Positions 1-6,661 of a stretch of DNA of 7,448 nt are shown piece after piece. The stretch's first letter is position 1, and the number at the start of each line of letters is the position of its first letter. Source of the DNA: an uncultured Porphyromonadaceae bacterium (GTDB taxonomy: Bacteria > Bacteroidota > Bacteroidia > Bacteroidales > Muribaculaceae); assembly GCA_947174225.1 (NCBI GenBank), contig CAMWIF010000123.1:1-7448 (forward strand), given 5' to 3'. The notes under the pieces were generated by a model. The model searched no databases. It was not told the DNA's origin and was given only the letters and a program-made list of their open reading frames with translations. The position numbers and the translations under genes were made by a program.

Positions 1-947
1 TTACCTGCCTCAATCTTAGCTTGCTCCTCCATACGATGGTTAAGCTCCTTCTCATAAAGAATTGACTTCAACTGACGCATAGCGTTTTCCTTATTCTTGG
101 GCTGGTCTCGGGTCTCGGTATTCTCAATGAGAATCTCCTCCTCCTCGCCGGTATAGGGATCCTTATACTGATAACGAAGACGCACACCCGACTCAACCTT
201 GTTCACATTCTGACCGCCGGCACCACCGGAGCGGAAAGTATCCCAAGACACCTTGGCTGGCTCCACATTAATCTCGATGGTATCATCTACAAGCGGAGTG
301 ACAAATACTGAAGCGAATGATGTCATACGTTTTCCCTGTGCATTATAAGGACTTACCCTCACTAAACGATGCACACCGTTCTCACTCTTCAAGAAGCCAT
401 AGGCATAATCTCCTTCTATATTGATAGTCACAGATTTGATACCGGCATCATCACCCTCAAGGAGTTGGGCAATCGAGGTCTTATAGCCATGTTTCTCAGC
501 GTAACGCAGGTAGAGGCGCATAAGCATCTGTGCCCAGTCCTGACTCTCGGTACCCCCGGCACCGGAGTTAATCTTAAGCACCACCCCAAGTTTATCTTCC
601 TCTCTTCTAAGCATATTACGCAGCTCAAGCTTCTCAAGGCTATCAATAAGCTTTGCATATTGAGCATCGATCTCCTCTTCAGTCACGAGTTCCTCCTTTA
701 TCCATTCGAAAGCCAATTGAAGTTCCTCCACCTGCTTTTCAAGGTCAGTATAGGAATTAATCCAGAAATGCAGTTCCTTAATCTTACGCATTTGCGCTTC
801 AGCCTTCTCCCTGTCTTCCCAGAAATCTGCCACGTGAGTACGCAGCTCCTCCTCCTCAACCTCTATCTTTTTGTTGTCTATGTCGAGGTAATGTTTAAGA
901 GCCTCTTGACGCTCCACTACCTCCTTTAACTGTTCCTGTGTTATCAT
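1..947 (-). CDS. prfB: Peptide chain release factor 2 (RF2), 3' end cut off by window edge
   Basis: RF2 ends translation at UAA and UGA codons in the ribosomal A site. I translated this frame by hand. It is open from an ATG at 945-947 to base 1, giving 315 residues; the family is usually about 365-370, so roughly the last 55 residues lie outside. Seen: an N-terminal helical domain (about 1-110), the start of the core at SGAGGTESQDWAQ (128-140), the codon-recognition loop HRLVRVSPYNAQGKR (193-207), and the peptidyl-hydrolysis loop SGGAGGQNVNK (240-250) with an intact GGQ at 244-246. Two oddities: the tripeptide that is SPF in E. coli RF2 is SPY here (199-201), and the frame is continuous through YLD (20-22, TAC CTC GAC), where many bacteria have a CTT TGA C programmed frameshift. 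The start lies 21 bases after the acyl-CoA ligase stop, so co-transcription is likely. The ribosome binding site is weak. RF1 is excluded by the close match to RF2 around the GGQ loop. Confidence 0.96.
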   Translation of the reverse strand, partial: MITQEQLKEVVERQEALKHYLDIDNKKIEVEEEELRTHVADFWEDREKAEAQMRKIKELHFWINSYTDLEKQVEELQLAFEWIKEELVTEEEIDAQYAKLIDSLEKLELRNMLRREEDKLGVVLKINSGAGGTESQDWAQMLMRLYLRYAEKHGYKTSIAQLLEGDDAGIKSVTINIEGDYAYGFLKSENGVHRLVRVSPYNAQGKRMTSFASVFVTPLVDDTIEINVEPAKVSWDTFRSGGAGGQNVNKVESGVRLRYQYKDPYTGEEEEILIENTETRDQPKNKENAMRQLKSILYEKELNHRMEEQAKIEAG

Positions 948-968
948 TGTGTCTTATCCTGTTCTTAC

Positions 969-2786
969 TTAATAGCTGTACATTGCCTCTATTTCCGGAG
1001 CATATCTCTTCGCCACTATCGGACGACGTACCTTCATAGTGTTTGTAACCTCACCATTCATAATCGAAAAATGATTCGGGAGCAAAGTGATACGCTTTAT
1101 CTGCTCATATGATGCAAGATCTTTCTGCACCTCGTTGATTTGAGACATCACAAAATTAACCACCTCCTGGTTCTTTACAAACTTCTCGGTGTCAGAGGTG
1201 TCAATGCCCTTCTTTTCCGCCCAGCGTCGCAACTGCGGGAAGTTAGGCACAATCAATGCCGTCACAAATTTACGCTGGTCGCCTATCACCGCAGCCTCAT
1301 CTATGTATTTGTTTTCAGCCAATCGGCTCTCAAGCATCTGAGGTGCGATATATTTACCGTTGGAGGTCTTAAACAGATCCTTTACCCTCTCTGTAAGCAC
1401 TAAAGCCCCATTACCGTTGAAATAACCTGCGTCGCCGGTGCGGAAGAAGCCGTCGTCGGTAAAAGCATCTTCATTGGCTTTCGGGTTCTTATAGTAGCCG
1501 GGAGTTACAGTGGGACCTTTCACAAGAATCTCACCATTGGTGTCTATCTTCACCTCCAGACCCGGAATAGGTATACCCACAGTGCCGATTTCATAATCCA
1601 CGGGGGGATAGAAGCTGACCGTCGCAGTGGTCTCGCTCAATCCGTATCCCACTAATACATCTATTCCTACAGAGCGCATGAACTCAACAATCCTGTCGCT
1701 GATGGGTGCACCGGCTGTGGGGAACATATTTGGATTCGGAATGCCTATAGCGTGTTTAAGTTTCTGGAAAATATTCTTATTCCAGAACTGATATTCCTTT
1801 TCCACCAATAAAGGCACTTTTTTACCTCTACGTTTATAGTCAAGATTCCTCTTCTTACCCACTTTCAGTGCTCGCGCTACCATCATACGCTGCATCTTAC
1901 CCATGCCGGCAATCTTCTCCTTGACACCCGCATATACCTTTTCCCAAAAACGAGGCACACAGCACATAATATTAGGATGCACGTTGTGAATGGTTTCCGT
2001 GATTATGCGAGGATCATAATTGATCGCTACAGGCACCCCTTTGGTGAGGCAGAAGAAACACCAAGCCTTCTCCAAAATATGACTCATAGGCAAGAAAGCC
2101 ATGGAAAGATCCGTGTCGTTAACCTGTGTAAGGAGCTTAAGGTGTGCCTCCATACAAGCATCGTAGTTGGAGTGGGTTATGCACACACCCTTAGGTTCTC
2201 CCGTGGTGCCTGAAGTATATATAAGTGTGGCCATATCTTCCGGCAAACCCTCTTCTGTACGTCGCTTCACTTCAAGGGCTATCTCCTCCGGCGTATTCAT
2301 CCCGAGACGCACAAAATCATCCCAAAAGATTGTGATAGTGTCGTCTGGCTTCAGTTCAAGTTCATCGTTCTTAAAGACAACTATACGGGTAAGGCGTTCC
2401 GGATGCTTTTTCCAATAGTTATAGGCAAGAGGATACTGATGGGAGTCGCCCACAAAAAGCACCCTCGCCTCTCCGTTGGTCACGATGAAGTCATATTGCT
2501 CCTGCGACGAACTTGAATAGAGAGGTATAGCCGCAATTCTGTTAGCAAAGGCACCAAGCTCCGTAATCAGAATCTGTGGAGTATTGGGAGAGCATATAGC
2601 TATCGTGTCTTTCTCAATCAGTCCGAGTGATGCCAAGGCTTTGGCAGCCACATTTATCTGAGCCTCAAACTCTTTCCAGGAAGTCGACTGCCATTCGCCA
2701 TCCTTGCGCCAGCAAAAGCGGTAAGCCTCCCGATCGCCGTAACGACGTGCCTGAGCCGGTATTATTTCTACTAATTTATTTGCCAT
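969..2786 (-). CDS. Long-chain fatty acid--CoA ligase (AMP-forming)
   Basis: It activates fatty acids to acyl-CoA via an acyl-adenylate using ATP, and probably acts in the cytoplasm or at the inner membrane. This is a full-length 605-residue member of the ANL (AMP-dependent synthetase) superfamily. Seen: the P-loop-like motif YTSGTTGEPKG (190-200); GYGLSET (380-386), the adenine-binding A5 region; RTGD (449-452) with the nucleotide ribose-binding Asp452; the hinge region ERVKDLFKTSNGKYIAP (466-482); and near the C-terminus TNTMKVRR with the likely catalytic lysine K585. The long insert around 290-340, rich in Lys and Arg, is typical of FadD15-like long-chain ligases rather than acetyl-CoA synthetases. 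There is no signal peptide. The ATG at 2784-2786 starts the recognisable domain (MANKLVEIIP) and has no clear Shine-Dalgarno, as is common in Bacteroidota. A weak match to the -7 box (TAACTTTA on the minus strand, 2827-2834) lacks a convincing -33 partner. prfB follows 21 bases after its TAA. The exact chain-length preference cannot be read from sequence. Confidence 0.95.
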   Translation of the reverse strand: MANKLVEIIPAQARRYGDREAYRFCWRKDGEWQSTSWKEFEAQINVAAKALASLGLIEKDTIAICSPNTPQILITELGAFANRIAAIPLYSSSSQEQYDFIVTNGEARVLFVGDSHQYPLAYNYWKKHPERLTRIVVFKNDELELKPDDTITIFWDDFVRLGMNTPEEIALEVKRRTEEGLPEDMATLIYTSGTTGEPKGVCITHSNYDACMEAHLKLLTQVNDTDLSMAFLPMSHILEKAWCFFCLTKGVPVAINYDPRIITETIHNVHPNIMCCVPRFWEKVYAGVKEKIAGMGKMQRMMVARALKVGKKRNLDYKRRGKKVPLLVEKEYQFWNKNIFQKLKHAIGIPNPNMFPTAGAPISDRIVEFMRSVGIDVLVGYGLSETTATVSFYPPVDYEIGTVGIPIPGLEVKIDTNGEILVKGPTVTPGYYKNPKANEDAFTDDGFFRTGDAGYFNGNGALVLTERVKDLFKTSNGKYIAPQMLESRLAENKYIDEAAVIGDQRKFVTALIVPNFPQLRRWAEKKGIDTSDTEKFVKNQEVVNFVMSQINEVQKDLASYEQIKRITLLPNHFSIMNGEVTNTMKVRRPIVAKRYAPEIEAMYSY

Positions 2787-2879
2787 ATCTTGGGGTCATC
2801 TCACACAGTGGGGTGGAATCGACGGTAAAGTTAACAATTTTTTATCTATTTTCCCCACTTTTGCTCCAGATATTATAAC

Positions 2880-2911
2880 AATTGCACTATTCCTATATCA
2901 AATGTGCAATT
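2880..2911 (-). terminator. Hairpin directly after meaB stop, possible weak terminator
   Basis: A perfect 8-base inverted repeat, AATTGCAC / GTGCAATT (2880-2887 and 2904-2911), encloses a 16-base AT-rich loop and begins at the base after the meaB TAA (2912-2914). It sits in the only sizeable gap (2787-2911, 125 bases) within the minus-strand gene series, so it may end or attenuate the DUF1573-meaB transcript before the acyl-CoA ligase. Against this, the stem is AT-rich and the following RNA (GUUAUAAUAU) is not a U-run, so it is not a textbook intrinsic terminator. It could instead be a 3'-end stabiliser or a protein-binding palindrome. Nothing else recognisable was found in the gap. Confidence 0.35.
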
Positions 2912-4012
2912 TTATTCGCCTCTGAGTCGCTTAAAATAGAAGTCAAGCACATCCTTGGCAGCCGTAAACGAAGATTGCTCATTGTTAAGTACCCGGAGCT
3001 CCTTCTGCTCAAGTAAAGCCCTCACTTCAGGAATTCCGTAGAAATGATTGCGAAGCTGCTCGTTGATGGTCTCCATCATCCAGTATTTCGCTTGTTCATT
3101 ACGCTTACGCTCAAAATAGCCGTTGGCAATCACAAAGTCAAAATAACGGTCAATCATATCCCACACCAGGTCAATACCGATTTCATAGTAGCCACTATAC
3201 GTAAGCACCTCCGGCTTCCACTTGCTGGGGGAAGGAGGGAAAAGAAAGAGAGCGTTGCGGAACTGCGAAGCTGCCAACTTGGCACGCTCAACATTGTCGC
3301 CGTCACATTTATTAATGACGATGCCGTCAGCCATCTCCATAATGCCTCGCTTTATACCCTGGAGCTCGTCGCCTGTGCCAGCCAATTGTATCAGCAGAAA
3401 GAAATCAACCATAGAGTGTACCGCAGTCTCACTCTGACCGACACCCACTGTCTCCACAATTATGCGGTCGTAGCCTGCCGCCTCACATAGCACTATGGTC
3501 TCACGGGTCTTACGAGCCACGCCACCCAACGAACCGGCTGAGGGGGAAGGACGAATAAAGGCATCCTTCTCCTGCGAAAGTTTTTCCATACGGGTCTTGT
3601 CGCCAAGAATACTTCCTTTCGTCCGTTCACTGCTGGGGTCGATGGCAAGCACAGCAAGGCGATGTCCCTGACGCACGACGTGAAGACCGAAAACATCAAT
3701 AGAAGTAGATTTGCCTGCACCCGGCACACCGGTAATGCCTATACGCCGCGACTTGCCGGAATATGGCAGACACTTTTCAATCACCTCCTGGGCAATGGCT
3801 TGATGGCGTTCGTTGGTACTTTCTATCAAAGTCACTGCTCTGCCGAGGATGCTGACATCACCTTTAAGTATGCCCTCTACATAATCCCCGGCGCTAAGCT
3901 CCACCCGTTTACGGCGCATAGCCGCACGATAAGGATTGACCACAGGCTGTGAACCCACGCCCGAATTCACTTGAAGTCCTTTATATTGTTTGTCGTTCTC
4001 AGGATGTTCCAT
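2912..4012 (-). CDS. meaB: Methylmalonyl-CoA mutase-associated GTPase MeaB (ArgK/MMAA family)
   Basis: MeaB is a cytoplasmic SIMIBI-class G-protein that uses GTP to gate adenosylcobalamin loading into methylmalonyl-CoA mutase and to protect the enzyme from inactivation; human MMAA is the homologue. The 366-residue length suits the family. Seen: an N-terminal helical arm (about 1-88); Walker A in GITGVPGAGKST (92-103); VLAIDPSS (121-128); IVETVGVGQSE (185-195), the Walker B and switch region; DELQGIKRGIMEMADG (215-230); the guanine-specificity motif NKCD (234-237); and a C-terminal helical dimerisation region (about 285-366). The ATG at 4010-4012 gives the MEHPENDKQYKG opening that I recognise from Bacteroidales MeaB. 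The ribosome binding site is weak. It begins 32 bases after the larger DUF1573 gene's stop, so it is probably in that operon. The two mutase subunit genes, its expected clients, are not in this window. Bacteroidales use this mutase in the succinate-propionate route, so a role there is inferred from family knowledge. Confidence 0.97.
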   Translation of the reverse strand: MEHPENDKQYKGLQVNSGVGSQPVVNPYRAAMRRKRVELSAGDYVEGILKGDVSILGRAVTLIESTNERHQAIAQEVIEKCLPYSGKSRRIGITGVPGAGKSTSIDVFGLHVVRQGHRLAVLAIDPSSERTKGSILGDKTRMEKLSQEKDAFIRPSPSAGSLGGVARKTRETIVLCEAAGYDRIIVETVGVGQSETAVHSMVDFFLLIQLAGTGDELQGIKRGIMEMADGIVINKCDGDNVERAKLAASQFRNALFLFPPSPSKWKPEVLTYSGYYEIGIDLVWDMIDRYFDFVIANGYFERKRNEQAKYWMMETINEQLRNHFYGIPEVRALLEQKELRVLNNEQSSFTAAKDVLDFYFKRLRGE

Positions 4013-4044
4013 ATATGGATTTTATCTCTTTATTCTTATTTGTT

Positions 4045-5118
4045 TTACTTAGCTTTGATGCCCACTATGTTGCATGTGCGTATAGGATGAAGCGGATCAT
4101 TGGTCAAGACCTCTACTTTCAACCGGAACGGACCTTCCGGAATCTTCGACGCATGCAATTTTCCCTTTACTAATCCTTTCTTACCCTCCTTCACCGTAGA
4201 AGGCACACGCGAAATATCGATACCCTCCTGACGGCAATAGACTCTCATCACTTCTAAAGGGGATTTACCTTCGTTAAGTATAGAGAACTCAAACTCGACA
4301 TCTTTATTGTCTACCTCTTCCCCAAGGTCAACAAACTCAGGCAGGAGAAAGGCCTGGGGAGAATTCTCCAATTGGTCAAGAGGTATGGCACGTGTGTCGG
4401 GCACAATCGCCACACTCACCGTCACCGTCACCTCATCTGACCCCTCTCCGTCGGCAGAGATGACAATGGGATATTCATAGGGTCCGTCAGCAGGTTCCTC
4501 CGCAGTGCGCAGATAGAAGCTGAACGTGCCCAGATCGCCGGGAGCTATCTCACGTGGCGTTAGTTCTACAGTCAATGCCTTAGCGTCGGAATGCCATGTC
4601 GGAGTTATCGGTTTTTCTCCTTGATTATATACGTTAAGGAAAAGATGACGCGAATGCCCCCTCTTTATCTCTCCTGCCGGCACAAGCGTGTTTTCCAACC
4701 GCAACGAACCACATTCAACCGGGAAATTCGCTTTCAGGGTTGTGGGAGCACCTATCACAATACCCATAATACGTATCACCGTAAGGTCATTGTCCGGACC
4801 CATATAGACCTTTACAGTCTTGTCAAAAGGTCCCGGCCTGCCCACAGGATTATAGGTGAACGAAACGGTGGCAGTATCACCCGGTTCTATCATTGAATGA
4901 GTATAAGACGCGCCCGTACATCCACAACTGGGACGCACACGGTTGATGAAGGTGGCTTTCGGACCATGGTTCACCAGCTTCACACTGCCGGTGACATTAC
5001 CGTTAGCCTCCTTAAACGAGCCGAAATTATACTCCGTAGCCAGCCATTCCACCTCCCCTTTCGCAGGAAGTGCCGCCAAAGCCACGAGAACTGCCGACAT
5101 AAACCTTAAAATTTTCAC
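4045..5118 (-). CDS. Exported DUF1573 protein with three Ig-like segments, GTG start
   Basis: Function unknown. The 357-residue product has a signal peptide (about 1-21: MKIL, then a hydrophobic stretch ending near ALPAKG) and no lipobox cysteine, so it is probably periplasmic. Residues about 26-122 form a DUF1573 domain with the features ATEYNFGSF, SCGCTG (C65, C67) and GRPGPFDKTV (93-102). Two further beta-rich, Ig-like (ASH/Hydin-like) segments follow: about 150-240, and about 258-357 with LPEFVDLGEEV and FSILNEGKSP. These lack the CGC motif and I infer them from pattern only. The start is GTG at 5116-5118, chosen because a strong GGAGGTG sits seven bases upstream; the in-frame ATG at codon 7 would cut the signal peptide's basic start. 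The first domain resembles the small DUF1573 protein encoded just upstream (both have CGCT and GRPG-FDK-V-V), so the pair are likely paralogues. meaB follows 32 bases later. Confidence 0.9.
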   Translation of the reverse strand: MKILRFMSAVLVALAALPAKGEVEWLATEYNFGSFKEANGNVTGSVKLVNHGPKATFINRVRPSCGCTGASYTHSMIEPGDTATVSFTYNPVGRPGPFDKTVKVYMGPDNDLTVIRIMGIVIGAPTTLKANFPVECGSLRLENTLVPAGEIKRGHSRHLFLNVYNQGEKPITPTWHSDAKALTVELTPREIAPGDLGTFSFYLRTAEEPADGPYEYPIVISADGEGSDEVTVTVSVAIVPDTRAIPLDQLENSPQAFLLPEFVDLGEEVDNKDVEFEFSILNEGKSPLEVMRVYCRQEGIDISRVPSTVKEGKKGLVKGKLHASKIPEGPFRLKVEVLTNDPLHPIRTCNIVGIKAK

Positions 5119-5123
5119 GATGA

Positions 5124-5130
5124 CACCTCC
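5124..5130 (-). promoter_or_regulatory. Strong Shine-Dalgarno GGAGGTG for the GTG-started DUF1573 gene
   Basis: On the minus strand the TAA stop of the small DUF1573 gene (5131-5133) is followed at once by GGAGGTG, then five further bases and GTG (5116-5118). The spacing from GGAGG to GTG is seven bases, which is optimal. This fixes the GTG start. It also suggests translational coupling, since ribosomes ending at the TAA sit on the site. No other gene in the window has such a strong site. Confidence 0.8.
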
Positions 5131-5541
5131 TTACTTCTTGGGAAGCACTGTGCCTCTTATCTTGAAACGCATTTTACCCGGCTTCCCGTTGGTCTTGACC
5201 GTCACAACCTTGTCAAAGCCACCGGGTCGACCAAGGGGAGTGTAGGTCACGCTTATCTTACCTTTCTTACCCGGGGCAATGGGCTGTTTGGGAAATTCAG
5301 GCTTCGTGCATCCACATTCGGCAGTGGCACTGATAATCACAAGATTACCCTTGCCCACGTTCTCAAACTCAAATTCACAGCTCACCGGACCTCCGTCTTC
5401 ACGGATATTGCCGAAATTATGCACGGTCTCCTTAGCTTCCATCACAGGCTTGGCGTCATCTTTGGCATCGGCAGACAATGCCACATAAAACAATGCCATA
5501 AAGATTGCCACAAGGATAGGCAGATTCTTATATCTCTTCAT
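5131..5541 (-). CDS. Small exported DUF1573 protein
   Basis: Function unknown. The 136-residue product has a clear N-terminal signal peptide: MKRYKN, a hydrophobic core to about residue 22, and a likely signal peptidase I site after ADA at residues 24-26. There is no lipobox, so it is probably a soluble periplasmic protein. The rest (about 33-133) is one DUF1573 domain, an immunoglobulin-like beta fold by family knowledge. Recognisable elements are VHNFGNI (40-46), ECGCT (75-79, with C76 and C78), IAPGKKG (88-94) and GRPGGFDKVV (104-113). The paired CGC cysteines could bind metal or form a disulfide, but that is inference. The ATG at 5539-5541 gives the expected signal-peptide start. It is the first gene of the minus-strand series and faces the GNAT gene across 174 bases. 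No convincing minus-strand promoter was found there, although TACGTCTT, 43 to 36 bases upstream of the start, is a poor -7 match. The larger DUF1573 gene begins 12 bases after its stop. Confidence 0.92.
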   Translation of the reverse strand: MKRYKNLPILVAIFMALFYVALSADAKDDAKPVMEAKETVHNFGNIREDGGPVSCEFEFENVGKGNLVIISATAECGCTKPEFPKQPIAPGKKGKISVTYTPLGRPGGFDKVVTVKTNGKPGKMRFKIRGTVLPKK

Positions 5542-5649
5542 CTACTAATCAGTTTGAATTATATATTAATAAGACGTAAAAATTCCACTTTTAGTTTAAT
5601 TCGTCACCTGTTTGTTATGCCCATTTACTCCCTATTATCTTGCTTTGAT

Positions 5650-5680
5650 TTTGCTTTAAGATGATTTTTTACTAATTTTG
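5650..5680 (+). promoter_or_regulatory. Bacteroidetes-type promoter for the GNAT-dehydratase operon
   Basis: TTTG at 5650-5653 and TAATTTTG at 5673-5680 are separated by 19 bases and match the primary sigma consensus of Bacteroidetes (TTTG at -33, TAnnTTTG at -7) at every fixed position. A transcript would start a few bases after 5680, leaving a leader of roughly 30 bases before the ATG at 5716. A second TTTG (5644-5647) lies six bases further upstream. The -7 box overlaps a 10-base palindrome, TTTTGCAAAA (5676-5685). The remainder of the 5542-5715 gap is AT-rich, with no other recognised element. Confidence 0.7.
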
Positions 5681-5715
5681 CAAAAATTCCGAGCTTTTCG
5701 TATAATATTTTCATA

Positions 5716-6654
5716 ATGGAAAAGATTATTGATTCAGTCGACAGAGAATTAATCATAAGTGAGCTTACTCCTGACCGGTTGCTGCGCCAGGCAAATAAAG
5801 GCGCCAACGAGGTCTACGTGGTCGATGCCTTCAACGCTCCCAACACTATGCGTGAGATAGGCAGGCTGCGTGAAATTGCATTTCGCGATGCCGGCGGAGG
5901 CACCGGACTAAGCTGCGACATCGATGAATTCGACACAATGGAGGTGCCCTGCCGCCAGTTGGTGGTATGGGATCCGGAAGACCGCGAAATCGTCGGGGGG
6001 TATAGATTTATATTAGGAGAAGATATAAAGATGAAAGACGGTGTGCCCAACATTGCCACGTCCCATATGTTTAATTTCTCCCCTGAGTTCCTTAATAAGT
6101 ATCTGCCACATACTCTTGAGCTCGGACGTTCATTTGTGGCTATTGACTATCAGAGCACTAAATCACATTCAAAAGCCCTGTATGTACTCGACAACCTCTG
6201 GGACGGTCTTGGTGCCCTTACCGTCGTGTATCCTCAGATTAAATATCTCTTCGGCAAAGTCACCATGTATCCGAGCTATGGAGAGACGTCGCGCGACCTC
6301 CTGCTCGGCTTCCTCCACAAATACTTTGCCGACACCGAAAACCTTGTGACTCCCATAGAGGCTCTTCCGACCAAGGCTCGACATCCGGAGATACAAGCCA
6401 TATTTACCGGCACCACATTCAGGGAGGATTACAAAATCCTTAACCACGCCATACGTGAGAACGGACAGAACATCCCCCCGCTCGTGAATGCTTATATGTC
6501 TCTCTCCCCCACCATGAAAGTGTTTGGCACTGCCATCAACCACGAGTTTGGCGATGTGGAGGAAACCGGTATCTTCTTTAAGATTTCTGAGATTTTCGAG
6601 GAGAAGAAACGCAGGCATATCCAGACTTTTATGAAATCAGGGATTTTAGAGTGA
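5716..6654 (+). CDS. GNAT-fold N-acyltransferase, OlsB/GlsB-like ("hemolysin" family)
   Basis: It probably transfers an acyl chain to the amino group of a small amino acid, the first step of membrane aminolipid synthesis (ornithine lipids via OlsB, glycine lipids via GlsB in Bacteroides). Such proteins are often annotated as putative hemolysins. The 312-residue product has no signal peptide or membrane span. The Acetyltransf_5-like region runs from about 45 to 150: EIGRLREIAFRDAGGGTG (47-64), DIDEFDTME (69-76), RQLVVWDPE (80-88), IVGGYRF (92-98) and ELGRSFV (135-141). This matches the order of motifs in OlsB proteins. A further conserved part holds WDGLGALT (162-169), MYPSYGETSRD (184-194) and PPLVNAYMSLSPTMKVFGTA (254-273). 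The HXXXXD acyltransferase signature is absent, so it is not the O-acyltransferase partner (OlsA/GlsA), and no such gene lies beside it. The ATG at 5716-5718 follows a good promoter but lacks a Shine-Dalgarno. Its stop is seven bases before the dehydratase. The substrate is inferred; the fold is secure. Confidence 0.85.
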   Translation: MEKIIDSVDRELIISELTPDRLLRQANKGANEVYVVDAFNAPNTMREIGRLREIAFRDAGGGTGLSCDIDEFDTMEVPCRQLVVWDPEDREIVGGYRFILGEDIKMKDGVPNIATSHMFNFSPEFLNKYLPHTLELGRSFVAIDYQSTKSHSKALYVLDNLWDGLGALTVVYPQIKYLFGKVTMYPSYGETSRDLLLGFLHKYFADTENLVTPIEALPTKARHPEIQAIFTGTTFREDYKILNHAIRENGQNIPPLVNAYMSLSPTMKVFGTAINHEFGDVEETGIFFKISEIFEEKKRRHIQTFMKSGILE

Positions 6655-6661
6655 GACACCT

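Noticed and set aside
369..929. 186-codon plus-strand open frame
   Set aside because: It lies antisense to prfB, which shows clear RF2 motifs. The plus-strand translation has no recognisable domain and no start signals.
2827..2834. Promoter -7 box (TAACTTTA on the minus strand) for the acyl-CoA ligase
   Set aside because: It has one mismatch to TAnnTTTG and no TTTG at the proper distance upstream, so I did not list it as a feature.
3044..3490. 148-codon plus-strand open frame
   Set aside because: It is antisense to the highly conserved GTPase region of meaB and is a shadow of its codon pattern.
5625..5807. 60-codon minus-strand open frame across the divergent promoter
   Set aside because: It overlaps the start of the GNAT gene and the consensus promoter, has no ribosome binding site, and shows no domain.
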